A stretch of 64,000 nucleotides of DNA, taken from contig NZ_WASP01000008.1 of the NCBI RefSeq assembly GCF_009712225.1, positions 194,529 through 258,528 of the forward strand. Reading direction: 5' to 3'. This DNA comes from Desulfovibrio sp. (lineage in GTDB: Bacteria; Desulfobacterota; Desulfovibrionia; Desulfovibrionales; Desulfovibrionaceae). The notes beneath the pieces were generated by a model, which was not told where the DNA came from, ran no database searches, and saw only the letters and a list, made by a program, of their open reading frames with translations. Positions 51,669-63,917 of the stretch are shown here, piece after piece (the first letter of the stretch is position 1; each line of letters opens with the position of its first letter). A program made the translations under genes and the position numbers.

Positions 51669-52328
51669 CTAGGGCTTCAGGTCGCTCATGGAATCGGCCC
51701 TTCCGGCCACCACTACAGCGTCCCCCTTGTGCAGCACCGTCATTGCTGGCGGCACAAACATGAATTCGTTTTTTCCCGCAGGGCGTATGCCCATGACCAT
51801 TACGCTGAATTCCTGCATGAGATTGAGCTCCACCAGGGTTTTGCCATCCCAGTGGTCCACGCGCAGTTCCTGAATGGCAATGCCGCCGTACTTGGGAATA
51901 AGGTCGAGCATGCCGGGGTGGGTGAGCTGGTGGGCGGCCATGACGGCGGCCTCGGTTTCGGGAATCATGGCACGGGTAACGCGCAGGCGCTGCAAAATCT
52001 TCTTGTGCTCTTCGTTGGATGCCTTGACCCATATCTTGGGGCCGCCCAGTTCCTGCACGTTAAGGGTGATGCTGAGCGACTGCTCCACGCTCTGCCCGAC
52101 GCTTATGACCACCCAGTCCAGATCCTGCACGTGCAGCGAACGCAGCACCGCGATACTGGTGGCATCGGCCTTGTATACTGAATCCAGTGTGCTCTCAGCC
52201 CGCTGCACGCGGGCCTCTGACATATCAATACCAATGACGGTATGCCCCAGTTCCACCAGTGTGGTGGCCATGCGCAGACCGAATTTGCCAAGACCGATAA
52301 CGCCGATTTCCAGTTTTTTTTCAGCCAT
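51669..52328 (-). CDS. K+ uptake regulatory subunit, TrkA/KtrA type
   Basis: 219 residues. An RCK_N Rossmann fold (IGVIGLGKFGLRMATTL, binds nucleotide) and an RCK_C domain follow. It gates the neighbouring KtrB/TrkH channel in response to ATP/ADP or c-di-AMP in related systems. GGAGGG precedes ATG 52328. It lies 20 bases after the channel gene, so they are co-transcribed. Confidence 0.92.
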   Translation of the reverse strand: MAEKKLEIGVIGLGKFGLRMATTLVELGHTVIGIDMSEARVQRAESTLDSVYKADATSIAVLRSLHVQDLDWVVISVGQSVEQSLSITLNVQELGGPKIWVKASNEEHKKILQRLRVTRAMIPETEAAVMAAHQLTHPGMLDLIPKYGGIAIQELRVDHWDGKTLVELNLMQEFSVMVMGIRPAGKNEFMFVPPAMTVLHKGDAVVVAGRADSMSDLKP

Positions 52329-52348
52329 AATCCCTCCGCCGCAAACAG

Positions 52349-53713
52349 CTAGCCAATGGGCAGCTGGGCCTCGGCCACGGTGTAGGCCTTTTTGACCCGC
52401 AAACTCTGCGCCGCCATAAGCAGACTCAATATGCCAACCCGGCCAGCAAACATGCTAAAAATGATAATGGCCTTACCCGCAGTGCTCAGATCCTGCGTCA
52501 GATTGACGGAAAGCCCCACGGTGCCGAGAGCCGAAATTTCTTCAAACAGCAGGCGCAACACTGGCGGCCCCTGCGTACCCACAGCGCCCACAATGTCGCT
52601 TTCTGTAATCACAAGTAAAAAAAGGGAAAAAACCACAAGCAGGGTGTAGGCAAAAAACAGGGTCAGCGAACGGCGCACGTTTTCTGTGGAGACTCCGCGC
52701 CCCTCAAGCACAATCTGGCTATCACCCCGAAACTGGGCGGCAATATAGCCCGCAAGCACCCTGAAGGTAACAACCTTGATGCCGCCTGCGCACGAACCGG
52801 GCGCACCGCCAATAAACATCAGGGCAATGAGCACCAGCAGGGTTGCATCGCTCAGCACGGCAAAATCAATGGTGCTGAATCCCGCCGTGCGCGCCACCAC
52901 GGAATGAAAAAACATGGTGATTCCCAGATCAAAACAGCCTTGGGCTGTGTGGGGCACGTTGCCCCGGCAGAATTCAATGGCAAACATGGCGCCCCAGCCA
53001 ACCACAATAAGCATGAGACTGGTCTTTACCACCATGCGGCTGTACCGGCTCAAGCGGCGCACAGGCGCACCCATGCGCCCCCCCGTGCAGATGCCCAGAA
53101 ATTCGCGCAGCACGCCAAAACCAATACCGCCCAGAATAACGCTGCCTGCGATAATGGCATTGACGACCACGTCATCCCTGAACATGGCCAGGTTGGTTGT
53201 GCTGAGACCGAAACCGGCGTTGCAGAAAGCCGAAACGGCGTGGAACACCGCGCTGAAGGGATAGAAAAAAACGGGGTCGTACAGCCACAGCAGCAGGGCG
53301 GCCGTGGCCTCAATGCCAAATACCAGCGCCAGCACCTGCCGCAAAAAAGTGGCAATGCTGAAGTCACCCCACAGCAGGGCCTGGCTCACCGCCTCGCGGC
53401 TGTTGAAAGGCACGTTGTTGCGCCAGAGCAAAAAAATAATGCTGGTATAGGTCATCACACCCAGCCCGCCGGTCTGGATAAGGCACAGCAGCACCCCCTT
53501 GCCAAATGGGCTGAGCACCGCGCCTATATCCAGCGGAGAAAGCCCGGTGACGCAAACGGCAGAAGTGGCAATAAAACAGGCATCAATGGCGCTTATGCTC
53601 TGCCCCTGGGCCCAGCTTGCGGGCAGGCCGAGCAATACCGAGCCTGCGGCAATGACCGCAAGAAAGGATAAAACAGGCCAGGTAAAGGGGCTTAAAAAAC
53701 GTTTTCTTGCCAT
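52349..53713 (-). CDS. K+ uptake channel subunit, KtrB/TrkH type
   Basis: 454 residues with eight or more membrane helices and four pore loops of the SKT superfamily (TSAVCVTGL, FCNAGFGL, ARTAGFST, SALGTVGLS). It imports potassium across the inner membrane with the following KtrA-like gene. ATG 53713 is chosen; an in-frame ATG at 53755 is possible, and neither has a clear ribosome-binding site. Confidence 0.92.
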   Translation of the reverse strand: MARKRFLSPFTWPVLSFLAVIAAGSVLLGLPASWAQGQSISAIDACFIATSAVCVTGLSPLDIGAVLSPFGKGVLLCLIQTGGLGVMTYTSIIFLLWRNNVPFNSREAVSQALLWGDFSIATFLRQVLALVFGIEATAALLLWLYDPVFFYPFSAVFHAVSAFCNAGFGLSTTNLAMFRDDVVVNAIIAGSVILGGIGFGVLREFLGICTGGRMGAPVRRLSRYSRMVVKTSLMLIVVGWGAMFAIEFCRGNVPHTAQGCFDLGITMFFHSVVARTAGFSTIDFAVLSDATLLVLIALMFIGGAPGSCAGGIKVVTFRVLAGYIAAQFRGDSQIVLEGRGVSTENVRRSLTLFFAYTLLVVFSLFLLVITESDIVGAVGTQGPPVLRLLFEEISALGTVGLSVNLTQDLSTAGKAIIIFSMFAGRVGILSLLMAAQSLRVKKAYTVAEAQLPIG

Positions 53714-53805
53714 AGGTTGTCTATGCCAGCCAGCAGGTGCAAAAGCAAGGCGCATGGTGCGCGGGCTTTACAGCCACGGGCATAAGCGCTATTTATGCAA
53801 CCAGT

Positions 53806-53905
53806 GCTAGGGGAGCCGTGGGCCGCAAGGTCTGACGGCTGAGAGTGGGACATTCCCAGACCCTATGAACCTGACGCAGTTCGCACTGCCGTAGGGAAGC
53901 CGCGG
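53806..53905 (+). promoter_or_regulatory. TPP riboswitch
   Basis: Conserved THI-box elements are visible in order: the GGGGAGCC stem near 53811, GGCTGAGAG at 53837-53845, ACCCTATGAACCTGA near 53870 and GCCGTAGGGAAG near 53888. They fold into the TPP aptamer and lie about 70 bases before thiC, so thiamine pyrophosphate should repress the gene. Confidence 0.95.
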
Positions 53906-53971
53906 CCACGATGCTGTTCCGCGCTTGTGGCTTTTTTTGCGCCCTGCGTCGCAACCCGCGAGGCACACACC

Positions 53972-55252
53972 ATGTCTGCATCTCTCCTTTCGCAGAACTC
54001 CGCCCTGAGCGGTCTGCTGGACAAATACCTCACCACCCTTGCTGAGGAAGAACAACTCGCACCGCAAACCATTGTCGATGCCATTGAGGCAGGCACAATG
54101 GTGTTGCTGGGCAACCCCGCGCACCCCAACCTCAAGCCCCTGCTTGTGGGCCAGCCCTCGCGCATCAAGGTGAACGCCAACATCGGCACGTCGCCCCTGT
54201 GCAACTGCCCGGCCACCGAAGAACGCAAGATCAAGGCCGCCCTCGAAGCCGGGGCCGATACCGTGATGGATCTTTCCATCGCGGGCGATCTGGACGCGCT
54301 GCGCCTTGGCATGCTCAAGGCCTGCCCCCTGCCCCTTGGCACCGTGCCCCTCTACGCCGTGGGTCAACAGATTCTGGACGCAGAGCAGGACATTGCCACC
54401 ATGCAGCCCGATGCCCTGTTTGACGAAATCGCCAAGCAGGCCGAGCAGGGTGTGGACTTTATCACCGTGCACTGCGGCCTTTCCAAGCGCGGCGCAGAAA
54501 TGGCCGTCAAGAACAACCGCGTGCTGGGCATTGTTTCGCGTGGCGGCTCCATGCTGGCCCGCTGGATGCTCGAGAACAACCGCGAAAATCCCCTGCTTGA
54601 ATACTACGACCGTCTGCTCGAGATCTGCCGCCCCTACAACGTTACCCTTTCGCTGGGCGACGGCCTGCGCCCCGGCGCTGGCGTGGACGCGGGCGACGCA
54701 GCCCAGTGGGAAGAAGTCATCAACCTGGGCCAGCTTGCCAAATATGCCCTTGAGCGCGGCGTGCAGTGCATGATCGAAGGCCCCGGCCATGTGCCGCTCA
54801 ATCAGGTGCGCACCCAGATTCAGGGCATCAAGCGCCTCACCAACAATGCCCCCCTGTATGTGCTTGGCCCCCTGTGCTGCGACAGCGCCCCCGGCTACGA
54901 TCACATTGCCGGTGCCATCGGCGGCGCCATGGGCGTGGAGGCCGGTGTGGACTTTTTGTGCTACCTCACCCCCGCTGAGCACCTCACCCTGCCCGATGAG
55001 GCAGACGTGCGCGCCGGCGTGATGGCCTCGCGCGTGGCAGCCCATGTAGGCGAAGTGGCCCTTGGCCGCCCCGCCGCCGTTGCCCGCGAGGCAGCCATGA
55101 ACGCCGCCCGCAAGGCTCTGGACTGGGATGCCATGCACAAGGCCGCCCTTGATCCGCAGATGCTCGAAAAACGCCGCGAAGACCACAAGACTGAAGAAGT
55201 CTGCGCCATGTGCGGCAAGTTCTGCTCTGTCAAAATGCTGCGCGGGCACTAG
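53972..55252 (+). CDS. thiC: Phosphomethylpyrimidine synthase
   Basis: 426 residues. A radical-SAM-type enzyme that rearranges AIR to HMP-P for thiamine synthesis. The C-terminal cluster-binding CxxCxxxxC is CAMCGKFC near residue 413, the non-standard motif of ThiC. Conserved substrate-binding parts include NANIGTS, MDLSIAG, EGPGHVPL and GPLCCDSAPGYDHI. GAGG precedes ATG 53972 by 8 bases. A TPP riboswitch lies directly upstream, and a terminator follows. Confidence 0.97.
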   Translation: MSASLLSQNSALSGLLDKYLTTLAEEEQLAPQTIVDAIEAGTMVLLGNPAHPNLKPLLVGQPSRIKVNANIGTSPLCNCPATEERKIKAALEAGADTVMDLSIAGDLDALRLGMLKACPLPLGTVPLYAVGQQILDAEQDIATMQPDALFDEIAKQAEQGVDFITVHCGLSKRGAEMAVKNNRVLGIVSRGGSMLARWMLENNRENPLLEYYDRLLEICRPYNVTLSLGDGLRPGAGVDAGDAAQWEEVINLGQLAKYALERGVQCMIEGPGHVPLNQVRTQIQGIKRLTNNAPLYVLGPLCCDSAPGYDHIAGAIGGAMGVEAGVDFLCYLTPAEHLTLPDEADVRAGVMASRVAAHVGEVALGRPAAVAREAAMNAARKALDWDAMHKAALDPQMLEKRREDHKTEEVCAMCGKFCSVKMLRGH

Positions 55253-55280
55253 GCCTGGGCACAGCCACAAATGATACTGG

Positions 55281-55308
55281 GGGAGGCTCTGCGGAGCCTC
55301 CCGCTTTT
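55281..55308 (+). terminator. Rho-independent terminator after thiC
   Basis: GGGAGGCTC (55281-55289) and GAGCCTCCC (55294-55302) form a perfect stem, then CTTTT. Confidence 0.9.
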
Positions 55309-55610
55309 CTTGCAGCAACGCCAGCTGCCATATTGTCCGCACCGCGGTATCCAAGATATCACGCCGTTTTCCCGCTCTTTCTGCCCTTACCCTGCCTGTC
55401 TTTTGTGCTGATTTTGGCCTCGTAAGTTTTGGCCCCCAATGGGCATTGGTCATCGCGCTTAATTATTTTGCGTGAAAAAAATGTTTGTGCGCTCAAAGAG
55501 CTTTACTATGCGCCCGATAATTCTTATAAAGACTGCATGTGAAAAAAATAACAAAAATCGGTATATCAGCCGCCTCTGCGGTAGCGATCTATAGCATCAA
55601 GGAGAAAACC
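55309..55610. other. Upstream region of the alcohol dehydrogenase gene
   Basis: 302 bases, AT-rich toward the gene. The dehydrogenase frame is open upstream to GTG 55539, but I regard ATG 55611 as the start. No confident promoter boxes. Confidence 0.45.
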
Positions 55611-56822
55611 ATGTGGAATCAGGCAGAAGACTATAACAATGTTCGGGAAATTCGCGTCAAAACCACCACTTATCTGGGTGTGGGGGCCATTGATAAAATA
55701 GACGACATACTTGCCCAGCTCAAAAGCGAGGGCATCAACGCGGTGCTTTGTGTGTGCGGTGGCCGTTCGTACAAGATCACCGGCGCGTGGGACAAGGTTG
55801 AGGCCGCAGCCCAAAAGCACGGCATAACCCTTGCGCTCTATAACCGCGTTACCCCAAACCCCACCACAGACAGTGTTGACGAAGCCGCAGCCATGGGCCG
55901 CGAGGCCAACGTGGGCGCAGTGCTCGCCATTGGCGGCGGCAGTCCCATTGACTGCGGTAAAAGCGCCGCCATCCTGCTGGCAAACCCCGGCAAGACCGGC
56001 GAGGATCTGTACTGCTACCGCTTTACGCCACAAACGGCCCTGCCGGTTATTGCCATCAACCTGACCCACGGTACGGGCAGCGAAGTGAACCGCTTTGCCG
56101 TGGCCACGGTGACCAAGCTTAATTACAAACCCGCAATCGCGTACGACTGCATCTACCCGCGCTACGCCATCGACGATCCGGCGCTCATGACCGGGCTCTC
56201 GCCCGACCAGACGCGCTACGTTTCCATCGACGCCGTCAACCATGTGGTGGAGGCAGCCACAACCACGGTTACCAATCCTCTTGCCATTTCGCTGGCGGCA
56301 GAAACAATCCGGCTGGTGCACCAGTGGCTGCCCGCCGTGCTGGCAAACCCCGCCGACCTCAAGGCTCGCCACCAGCTGTGCTATGCGGCCATGCAGGCGG
56401 GCGTGGCCTTTGACAACGGCCTGCTGCACTTTACCCACGCTCTGGAGCACCCGCTGAGTGCTGTCAGCCCCGATCTTTCGCATGGCCTTGGTCTGGCGGT
56501 ACTGCTGCCCGCCGTGATTCTTGAATGCTACCCCGCGCGACCCGATGTGCTGGCGCACATTCTCGCACCCATGGCCCCCGGACTTAAAGGCCTGCCGGAG
56601 GAAGCACCCGTGGCGGCAAAGGCCGTTGAGCAGTGGCTTGCCAGCGTGGGTGTAACGCAAAAACTTGAAGATATCGGCGTGACCGCACAGGATATTGAAA
56701 AATTCTGTGACCTTGTTGAGCAGACTCCTTCGTTGGGCCTGCTGATTTCTGTTGCACCGGTGGAAGGAACCCGCGAGCGCGTGGCGCGCATCTACACCAA
56801 TTCTCTCAAACCATTGGCTTAA
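55611..56822 (+). CDS. Iron-containing alcohol dehydrogenase
   Basis: 403 residues of the group III Fe-dependent alcohol dehydrogenase family. The NAD-binding GGGSPIDCGKSAA, the HGTGSEVNRFAV segment and the metal-binding HVVEAATT and HALEHPLS (His/Asp) are all present. It interconverts alcohols and aldehydes with NAD(P)H; the specific substrate is unknown. AAGGAG precedes ATG 55611. Confidence 0.92.
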   Translation: MWNQAEDYNNVREIRVKTTTYLGVGAIDKIDDILAQLKSEGINAVLCVCGGRSYKITGAWDKVEAAAQKHGITLALYNRVTPNPTTDSVDEAAAMGREANVGAVLAIGGGSPIDCGKSAAILLANPGKTGEDLYCYRFTPQTALPVIAINLTHGTGSEVNRFAVATVTKLNYKPAIAYDCIYPRYAIDDPALMTGLSPDQTRYVSIDAVNHVVEAATTTVTNPLAISLAAETIRLVHQWLPAVLANPADLKARHQLCYAAMQAGVAFDNGLLHFTHALEHPLSAVSPDLSHGLGLAVLLPAVILECYPARPDVLAHILAPMAPGLKGLPEEAPVAAKAVEQWLASVGVTQKLEDIGVTAQDIEKFCDLVEQTPSLGLLISVAPVEGTRERVARIYTNSLKPLA

Positions 56823-56839
56823 GAACAGATCGCCATTGC

Positions 56840-56856
56840 CAACGCAATTTGCGTTG
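56840..56856. repeat. Perfect 17-base palindrome after the dehydrogenase
   Basis: CAACGCAA, a central T, TTGCGTTG. It lies 17 bases after the stop and does not look like a terminator by itself. Confidence 0.5.
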
Positions 56857-56868
56857 CAATTAAAAAGG

Positions 56869-56893
56869 GCCAGCACGCAGATGCTGGCTCTTT
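56869..56893 (+). terminator. Likely terminator after the alcohol dehydrogenase
   Basis: GCCAGCA (56869-56875) and TGCTGGC (56882-56888) with TCTTT after. Moderate strength. Confidence 0.65.
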
Positions 56894-56961
56894 CATTATC
56901 ATAAAAAAACTTCTGCATATTTTGCGCCCCACCAGTAGCAGCAAGGCTGCCCAATGGAGAC

Positions 56962-56993
56962 AAAAAAATGGATCAGCACTTGCGTGCTGACCC
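56962..56993 (-). terminator. Rho-independent terminator of ahpC
   Basis: On the minus strand, GGGTCAGCAC pairs with GTGCTGATCC around GCAA with one mismatch, then ATTTTTTT. It lies 75 bases after the ahpC stop. Confidence 0.85.
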
Positions 56994-57068
56994 ATTTCAG
57001 CGGGGTTGCCTGAGGAAGGGCATTTGGAGGAAGAAAAACGGCGTGTTATCTGCGTGCGCCGTGTTTGC

Positions 57069-57635
57069 CTACAGCTTGCCCACCAGATCAAGGCCCGGTT
57101 TCAGCGTGGCGCTGCCGGGTTTCCAGCGGGCGGGGCATACCTGATCGCCGTGTTCGGCCACAAACTGCGCGGCTTCAAGCTTGCGCAGCAGTTCTTCAAC
57201 ATTGCGGCCAATGGGCGTATCGTGAATTTCATAGGCCTTGATCAGGCCATCGGGATTAACCAGAAAACTGCCGCGCAGGGCCTGACCGGCTCCTTCAATC
57301 ATCACACCAAAGGCGGTGCATAGCGCGCCCGCGCAGTCTGCCAGCATGGGATAGCGTATCTTGGCTATGCTGGGCGAGGCGTCGGCCCATGCCTTGTGCA
57401 CAAAGGCGCTGTCGGTGGAGACGGAGTATATTTCGCAATTGAGCTTTTTGAACTGGTCGTAGGTTTCGGCCAGGTCTTCAAGCTCCGTGGGGCAAACAAA
57501 CGTAAAGTCGGCAGGATAGAAGAAGAATACCGACCAGTGTCCCTTGAGGTCGGCTTCTGTAACCGTTTTCAGCTCACCGGCGTGAAAGGCCATTACGCTG
57601 AAAGGCTCTACCGCTTTATTGATGAGATTTCCCAT
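57069..57635 (-). CDS. ahpC: Peroxiredoxin AhpC type
   Basis: 188 residues. A 2-Cys peroxiredoxin: peroxidatic Cys48 in FTFVCPTE, resolving Cys167 in VCPARW. It reduces peroxides; the electron donor is unknown (no AhpF here). AAGGA precedes ATG 57635. Divergent from a Fur-family gene. Confidence 0.95.
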   Translation of the reverse strand: MGNLINKAVEPFSVMAFHAGELKTVTEADLKGHWSVFFFYPADFTFVCPTELEDLAETYDQFKKLNCEIYSVSTDSAFVHKAWADASPSIAKIRYPMLADCAGALCTAFGVMIEGAGQALRGSFLVNPDGLIKAYEIHDTPIGRNVEELLRKLEAAQFVAEHGDQVCPARWKPGSATLKPGLDLVGKL

Positions 57636-57960
57636 GATTGGATCCTTACGACGAAGCAGTCTGCTTCGGCAGAGGTTGCTCTAACCTTGTTTTGAAAACA
57701 GTATTCAATCCTAATATTACTGTCAAGCAAATTCGACAGAAAAATTCCACCTCCTTTTTTTTTGGAAAGTGTGTCATATGCGGCTGCCCAACGGTAGCAC
57801 TATTTACTGTCTGCAAACCCATGCCTGGCGGCATGTGCCCTTCTGCATTGCTTTTTGCGGTTTTTTAGGCCAAAAGGTATGCGTATGGTTACGGTAGCAA
57901 ACCATATTTGTACCGCAGCTTTAACAAACGCACACTTGTTCAACCAGGGGTGGGCACAGA
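57636..57960. other. Divergent region ahpC / fur
   Basis: 325 AT-rich bases, no gene. An ACAGTA (57698-57703) / TACTGT (57718-57723) dyad with 14-base spacing lies 63 bases before ahpC, and long T-runs follow. These could be promoter and operator sequences for one or both genes. Confidence 0.5.
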
Positions 57961-58422
57961 ATGACAACGCAGCAAAATAACGCCTGCCTGGCGGATTTTT
58001 TGGATTTCATGAACCGCAAGGGACTGAACACCACATCCCAGCGACGCATCATTGCCGAGGCTTTTTTTGAACTGCCCGGCCACCACTCGCTTGAAGAATT
58101 TTATCAGCATGTGATCAAGCGCGATTCCGGCATCGGCCAAACCACGGTGTACCGCACGCTCAAGCTGCTGTGCGATGCCGGCATGGCAATGGAAATCCAC
58201 TTTAGCGACGGCATCACCCGCTACGAAATCGCCAAGCCGGACAGCCATCACGACCATCTTGTTTGCCTTGATTGCGGCAAAATTGTGGAAATATGCGATC
58301 CGCGCATTGAAAAACTGCAAAAAGAAATGGCCGAAAAATACGGCTTCAAATTGCGCGGGCATGTGCACAACCTTTACGGCATCTGCAAGGAATGCCGCGA
58401 CAAGGCCGCACAGGAAGACTAG
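57961..58422 (+). CDS. fur: Fur family transcriptional regulator
   Basis: 153 residues. A winged-helix DNA-binding half (TTSQRRIIAEAFF, SGIGQTTVYRTLKLL) and a dimerisation half with metal-binding HHDHLVCLDCG and CKEC. The HHDHLVCLDCGKIVEI sequence is closer to Fur than PerR. It probably senses Fe2+. A terminator follows. Confidence 0.9.
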   Translation: MTTQQNNACLADFLDFMNRKGLNTTSQRRIIAEAFFELPGHHSLEEFYQHVIKRDSGIGQTTVYRTLKLLCDAGMAMEIHFSDGITRYEIAKPDSHHDHLVCLDCGKIVEICDPRIEKLQKEMAEKYGFKLRGHVHNLYGICKECRDKAAQED

Positions 58423-58450
58423 CACGCTCATACCCGGATAATTCATAAAA

Positions 58451-58476
58451 AAGGCTGCCTCAGGGCAGCCTTTTTT
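58451..58476 (+). terminator. Rho-independent terminator after fur
   Basis: GGCTGCC (58453-58459), loop TCAG, GGCAGCC (58464-58470), then TTTTTT. Confidence 0.93.
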
Positions 58477-58604
58477 ATGGCCCTGGACAATTTTTTTATT
58501 GCCTGGCTTCAAACGAAGTTGACATTCATTTTCTATTGCAGCACACTTCAGGCACACATTCCCCACATGGCCGAAAGAGACCACCGGGAACAAGAAGGTG
58601 AAGC

Positions 58605-58817
58605 ATGGATATCCAACTGATTGTCGTCATTTTGTGCATAGCGGCGGCAGCCTATTATTTTGGCCGCCGCATTTACACGTCCATAAGCAAGGGCAAGTGC
58701 GGCTGTTGTGACGGCGGTTGCGACAGCGCAAAAAAAAGTTCGTGCGGCTGCTCACCCACCGATGCCGAATCGCAACGCCTTGAAGGCAAGCGCATCAAGT
58801 TTGAGCTCAAAAAGTAA
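58605..58817 (+). CDS. FeoB-associated Cys-rich membrane peptide
   Basis: 70 residues. One membrane helix (LIVVILCIAAAAYYFGRRI) and a cytoplasmic Cys-rich part (KCGCCDGGC, SCGC). Short proteins of this kind normally accompany feoA/feoB ferrous-iron transporters, but no feo gene is in the window. It lies next to fur, suggesting iron control. GAAGGTGAAGC precedes the start. Confidence 0.75.
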   Translation: MDIQLIVVILCIAAAAYYFGRRIYTSISKGKCGCCDGGCDSAKKSSCGCSPTDAESQRLEGKRIKFELKK

Positions 58818-58898
58818 GCGCTGCAATTTTAATCCCCCTCCTGCGGTTCGTATGCGGCAGACCGCGAACCGCGAGCTTTTTCTTGCGTAATGCCGCAA

Positions 58899-58936
58899 AC
58901 AAGCAAAAACCCGGATTCCTCCGGGTTTTTGCTTGT
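58899..58936. terminator. Bidirectional terminator between the peptide gene and uvrA
   Basis: Perfect 16-base arms (58899-58914 and 58921-58936) around ATTCCT, with A5 in one arm and T5 in the other. The stem and T-runs fit termination on both strands, serving the convergent genes. Confidence 0.9.
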
Positions 58937-58964
58937 TCATGTCAGCTATTCTTGAAAACTGAGC

Positions 58965-61919
<2,955 letters not shown>

Positions 61920-62142
61920 GAAAGCATATGTAAGCGGCCCAGGGGGCATTGGCAAGGGCTGCCACCGCGTATTTTTGCAGGTGCCGCAGTGGCAGTACGC
62001 CATGGAGCTGTTTGGCTTTTGACTCTCGCAGTCTGCTGCGCACTGGCTGTCAGTCTTTGCATGGACAAGCTTTGCCGAAAGCGGTATAAATTTTTTTACA
62101 GCACGTCTGTTCTCTGCAACCCTTTGTCTTGCGGGAGGATGT

Positions 62143-62754
62143 ATGCCGCGTCATATACACTACCTATTGTTTGCCCTGTTGCTTGCCACACTCTCCTGCC
62201 CTGCCAGGGCCGCTGAAAGCGAAGTGACCGCTCGCAACATTTTTGCTCTGCTGCCCGAAAGTATTTTTGAAAACACGCCAGAAGGCTTGAGCCCCCCGGA
62301 AAAGCAGAAACTGCTCTCCGCCGGCCATTCGGAATTCTGGGAAGTGGCTGGCGAAACCGAAGACGTGATGGTTTTTGCCTCGCTGCCTTTCAGGGATACC
62401 GCCGTGGCACTGCGCCTGTTCCGCCACAGCACCGATGGCTCAGTGCTGGCGGCCTTTGGCACCCTGGGTGGTTCTGTCTGCACTCTTGAGTTGTGGCGGG
62501 TTGACGCCACAGGCCGCACGGTGCCAGTCGATACGCCGCAAGAGCCTGACATCAGTACTTTTTTTGCCCCTGGACGCAAAATGCCGCCCGATGTGAAAGC
62601 CACGGTGATGATCTGCCTGGGCCTTGGAGGGCTGAAGGCCCAACCGCTCTTCTGGACAAGCACGGGCATGGCCCATGTGCCGGTAGACAACGATGTGAGC
62701 TTTCAGTGGAACGGCAAGAATTTTGAAAAGCTGGTGCAGCCGCATACCGACTAG
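62143..62754 (+). CDS. Secreted protein of unknown function
   Basis: 203 residues with a signal peptide (LLFALLLATLSCPARA, cut before AESEV). The mature domain is soluble, mixed alpha/beta, with two Cys. I do not recognise the family. GGGAGG precedes ATG 62143. A strong terminator follows. Confidence 0.75.
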   Translation: MPRHIHYLLFALLLATLSCPARAAESEVTARNIFALLPESIFENTPEGLSPPEKQKLLSAGHSEFWEVAGETEDVMVFASLPFRDTAVALRLFRHSTDGSVLAAFGTLGGSVCTLELWRVDATGRTVPVDTPQEPDISTFFAPGRKMPPDVKATVMICLGLGGLKAQPLFWTSTGMAHVPVDNDVSFQWNGKNFEKLVQPHTD

Positions 62755-62797
62755 CCGCGCCGTGTAAAAATCAAGGGTTGGGTTCCCGAGAGGGGAA

Positions 62798-62844
62798 AAG
62801 CCCGTTGCAGCCGAAGTGTATCCAGCTGCAACGGGCTTTGTTTT
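62798..62844 (+). terminator. Rho-independent terminator
   Basis: Perfect 14-base arms, AAGCCCGTTGCAGC (62798-62811) and GCTGCAACGGGCTT (62825-62838), followed by TTGTTTT. Confidence 0.9.
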
Positions 62845-62916
62845 GTGCAAAAAACCGTGTGGGGGCAAGCACGTTGGTATCTTCTCCGCTGACTCTGCCA
62901 GAAAGCAAAGGACAGT

Positions 62917-63804
62917 TTATCCCCTCTTGCCCGCAAGGCTGAACAGCAACAAAGCCCCCATGATGACCGCCCCGCCCATAAAGGTCGAGGCTTCGGGCAG
63001 CCCGCCTCTCACTGCAAAATCGAGCAGCATGGCCAAAAAGGGTGTCAGAAACATGTAGTTGGTCACAAGGCTGGTGCGCGGAGTTATGGCAAGGGCTCGT
63101 GCCCAGAACAGATAGGCCGCGGCACTGGGGAAAATACCGAGAAACAGCACCAGCCACAGGGCATGTGCGGGCGCAGCCCGCAGCTCTGCCATGGTTTGCG
63201 GCAGGCAATAAAGCAAGAACAGCGTACCGGCAAAAAAACTCCACGCCGCAATCTGCAACGAGCCGTAGTGCCGCAAAAGCGTGCGCTGCACAATGTTGTA
63301 CAGGCTCAGCAAAACCGCAGCCACCAGTACCCAGCCCATGCCCGGCGCCAGCATAAAGCCGCGCCCGCCGCTATTCATCAGCACCACGCCGCCAAAGGCC
63401 AGCGCCAGCGCCATCCAGCGCAGCACAGGCAACCGCTCATCAAAAAACATGCGGGCCAGAGCTGCCGTCAAAATGGGCACGGTTGAAATAACAATGCAGT
63501 TGGTGGTGGGGTTGAGGCTGATGGAGCCTTCGTTGAATGCCAGCAGGTAAAGCGTAAAACCGCTGAGGCCAGATGCCGCGATCAGGGGCAGATGCCGCAC
63601 GGCAGGCAGAAAAAAACCGCACCGTCCCTTGCCCATGACCGGCAGAATGACAAGAAATGCAAGTGATGCCACGGCGCAACGTACAAGGCCCAGCGGGCCG
63701 GGAGTAAAAAACTCGAGCGCTACCTTGGTGTACACATAGGCTGTGGACCACAATACCACTGTTGCAAAGGCATAGGCCTGACAGACCAGGGCTGGGTTGT
63801 TCAT
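62917..63804 (-). CDS. EamA/DMT family transporter
   Basis: 295 residues with ten hydrophobic helices in two homologous EamA halves (AFATVVLWSTAYV, then GMGWVLVAAVLLSLYN), the drug/metabolite-exporter fold. The substrate is unknown. The start lacks a clear ribosome-binding site; ATG 63804 is the first in frame. Confidence 0.88.
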   Translation of the reverse strand: MNNPALVCQAYAFATVVLWSTAYVYTKVALEFFTPGPLGLVRCAVASLAFLVILPVMGKGRCGFFLPAVRHLPLIAASGLSGFTLYLLAFNEGSISLNPTTNCIVISTVPILTAALARMFFDERLPVLRWMALALAFGGVVLMNSGGRGFMLAPGMGWVLVAAVLLSLYNIVQRTLLRHYGSLQIAAWSFFAGTLFLLYCLPQTMAELRAAPAHALWLVLFLGIFPSAAAYLFWARALAITPRTSLVTNYMFLTPFLAMLLDFAVRGGLPEASTFMGGAVIMGALLLFSLAGKRG

Positions 63805-63917
63805 TACTATTCGCCGGCGGAATAGTTACACAGTGCAAAAGCCAGAAGTATCGCCCGCATACGCCGCGCGGGCGGCCCGGGCTTTTGTGGCCGGATATCG
63901 GCCAATTCGGGCTATCG

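Noticed and set aside
55539-55610. 24-residue N-terminal extension of the iron alcohol dehydrogenase
   Set aside because: The frame is open and looks faintly signal-like, but the enzyme family is cytoplasmic and ATG 55611 has a good AAGGAG site.
58519-58524. TTGACA as a promoter for the FeoB-associated peptide gene
   Set aside because: No matching -10 box lies at a suitable distance, and no Fur box could be confirmed.
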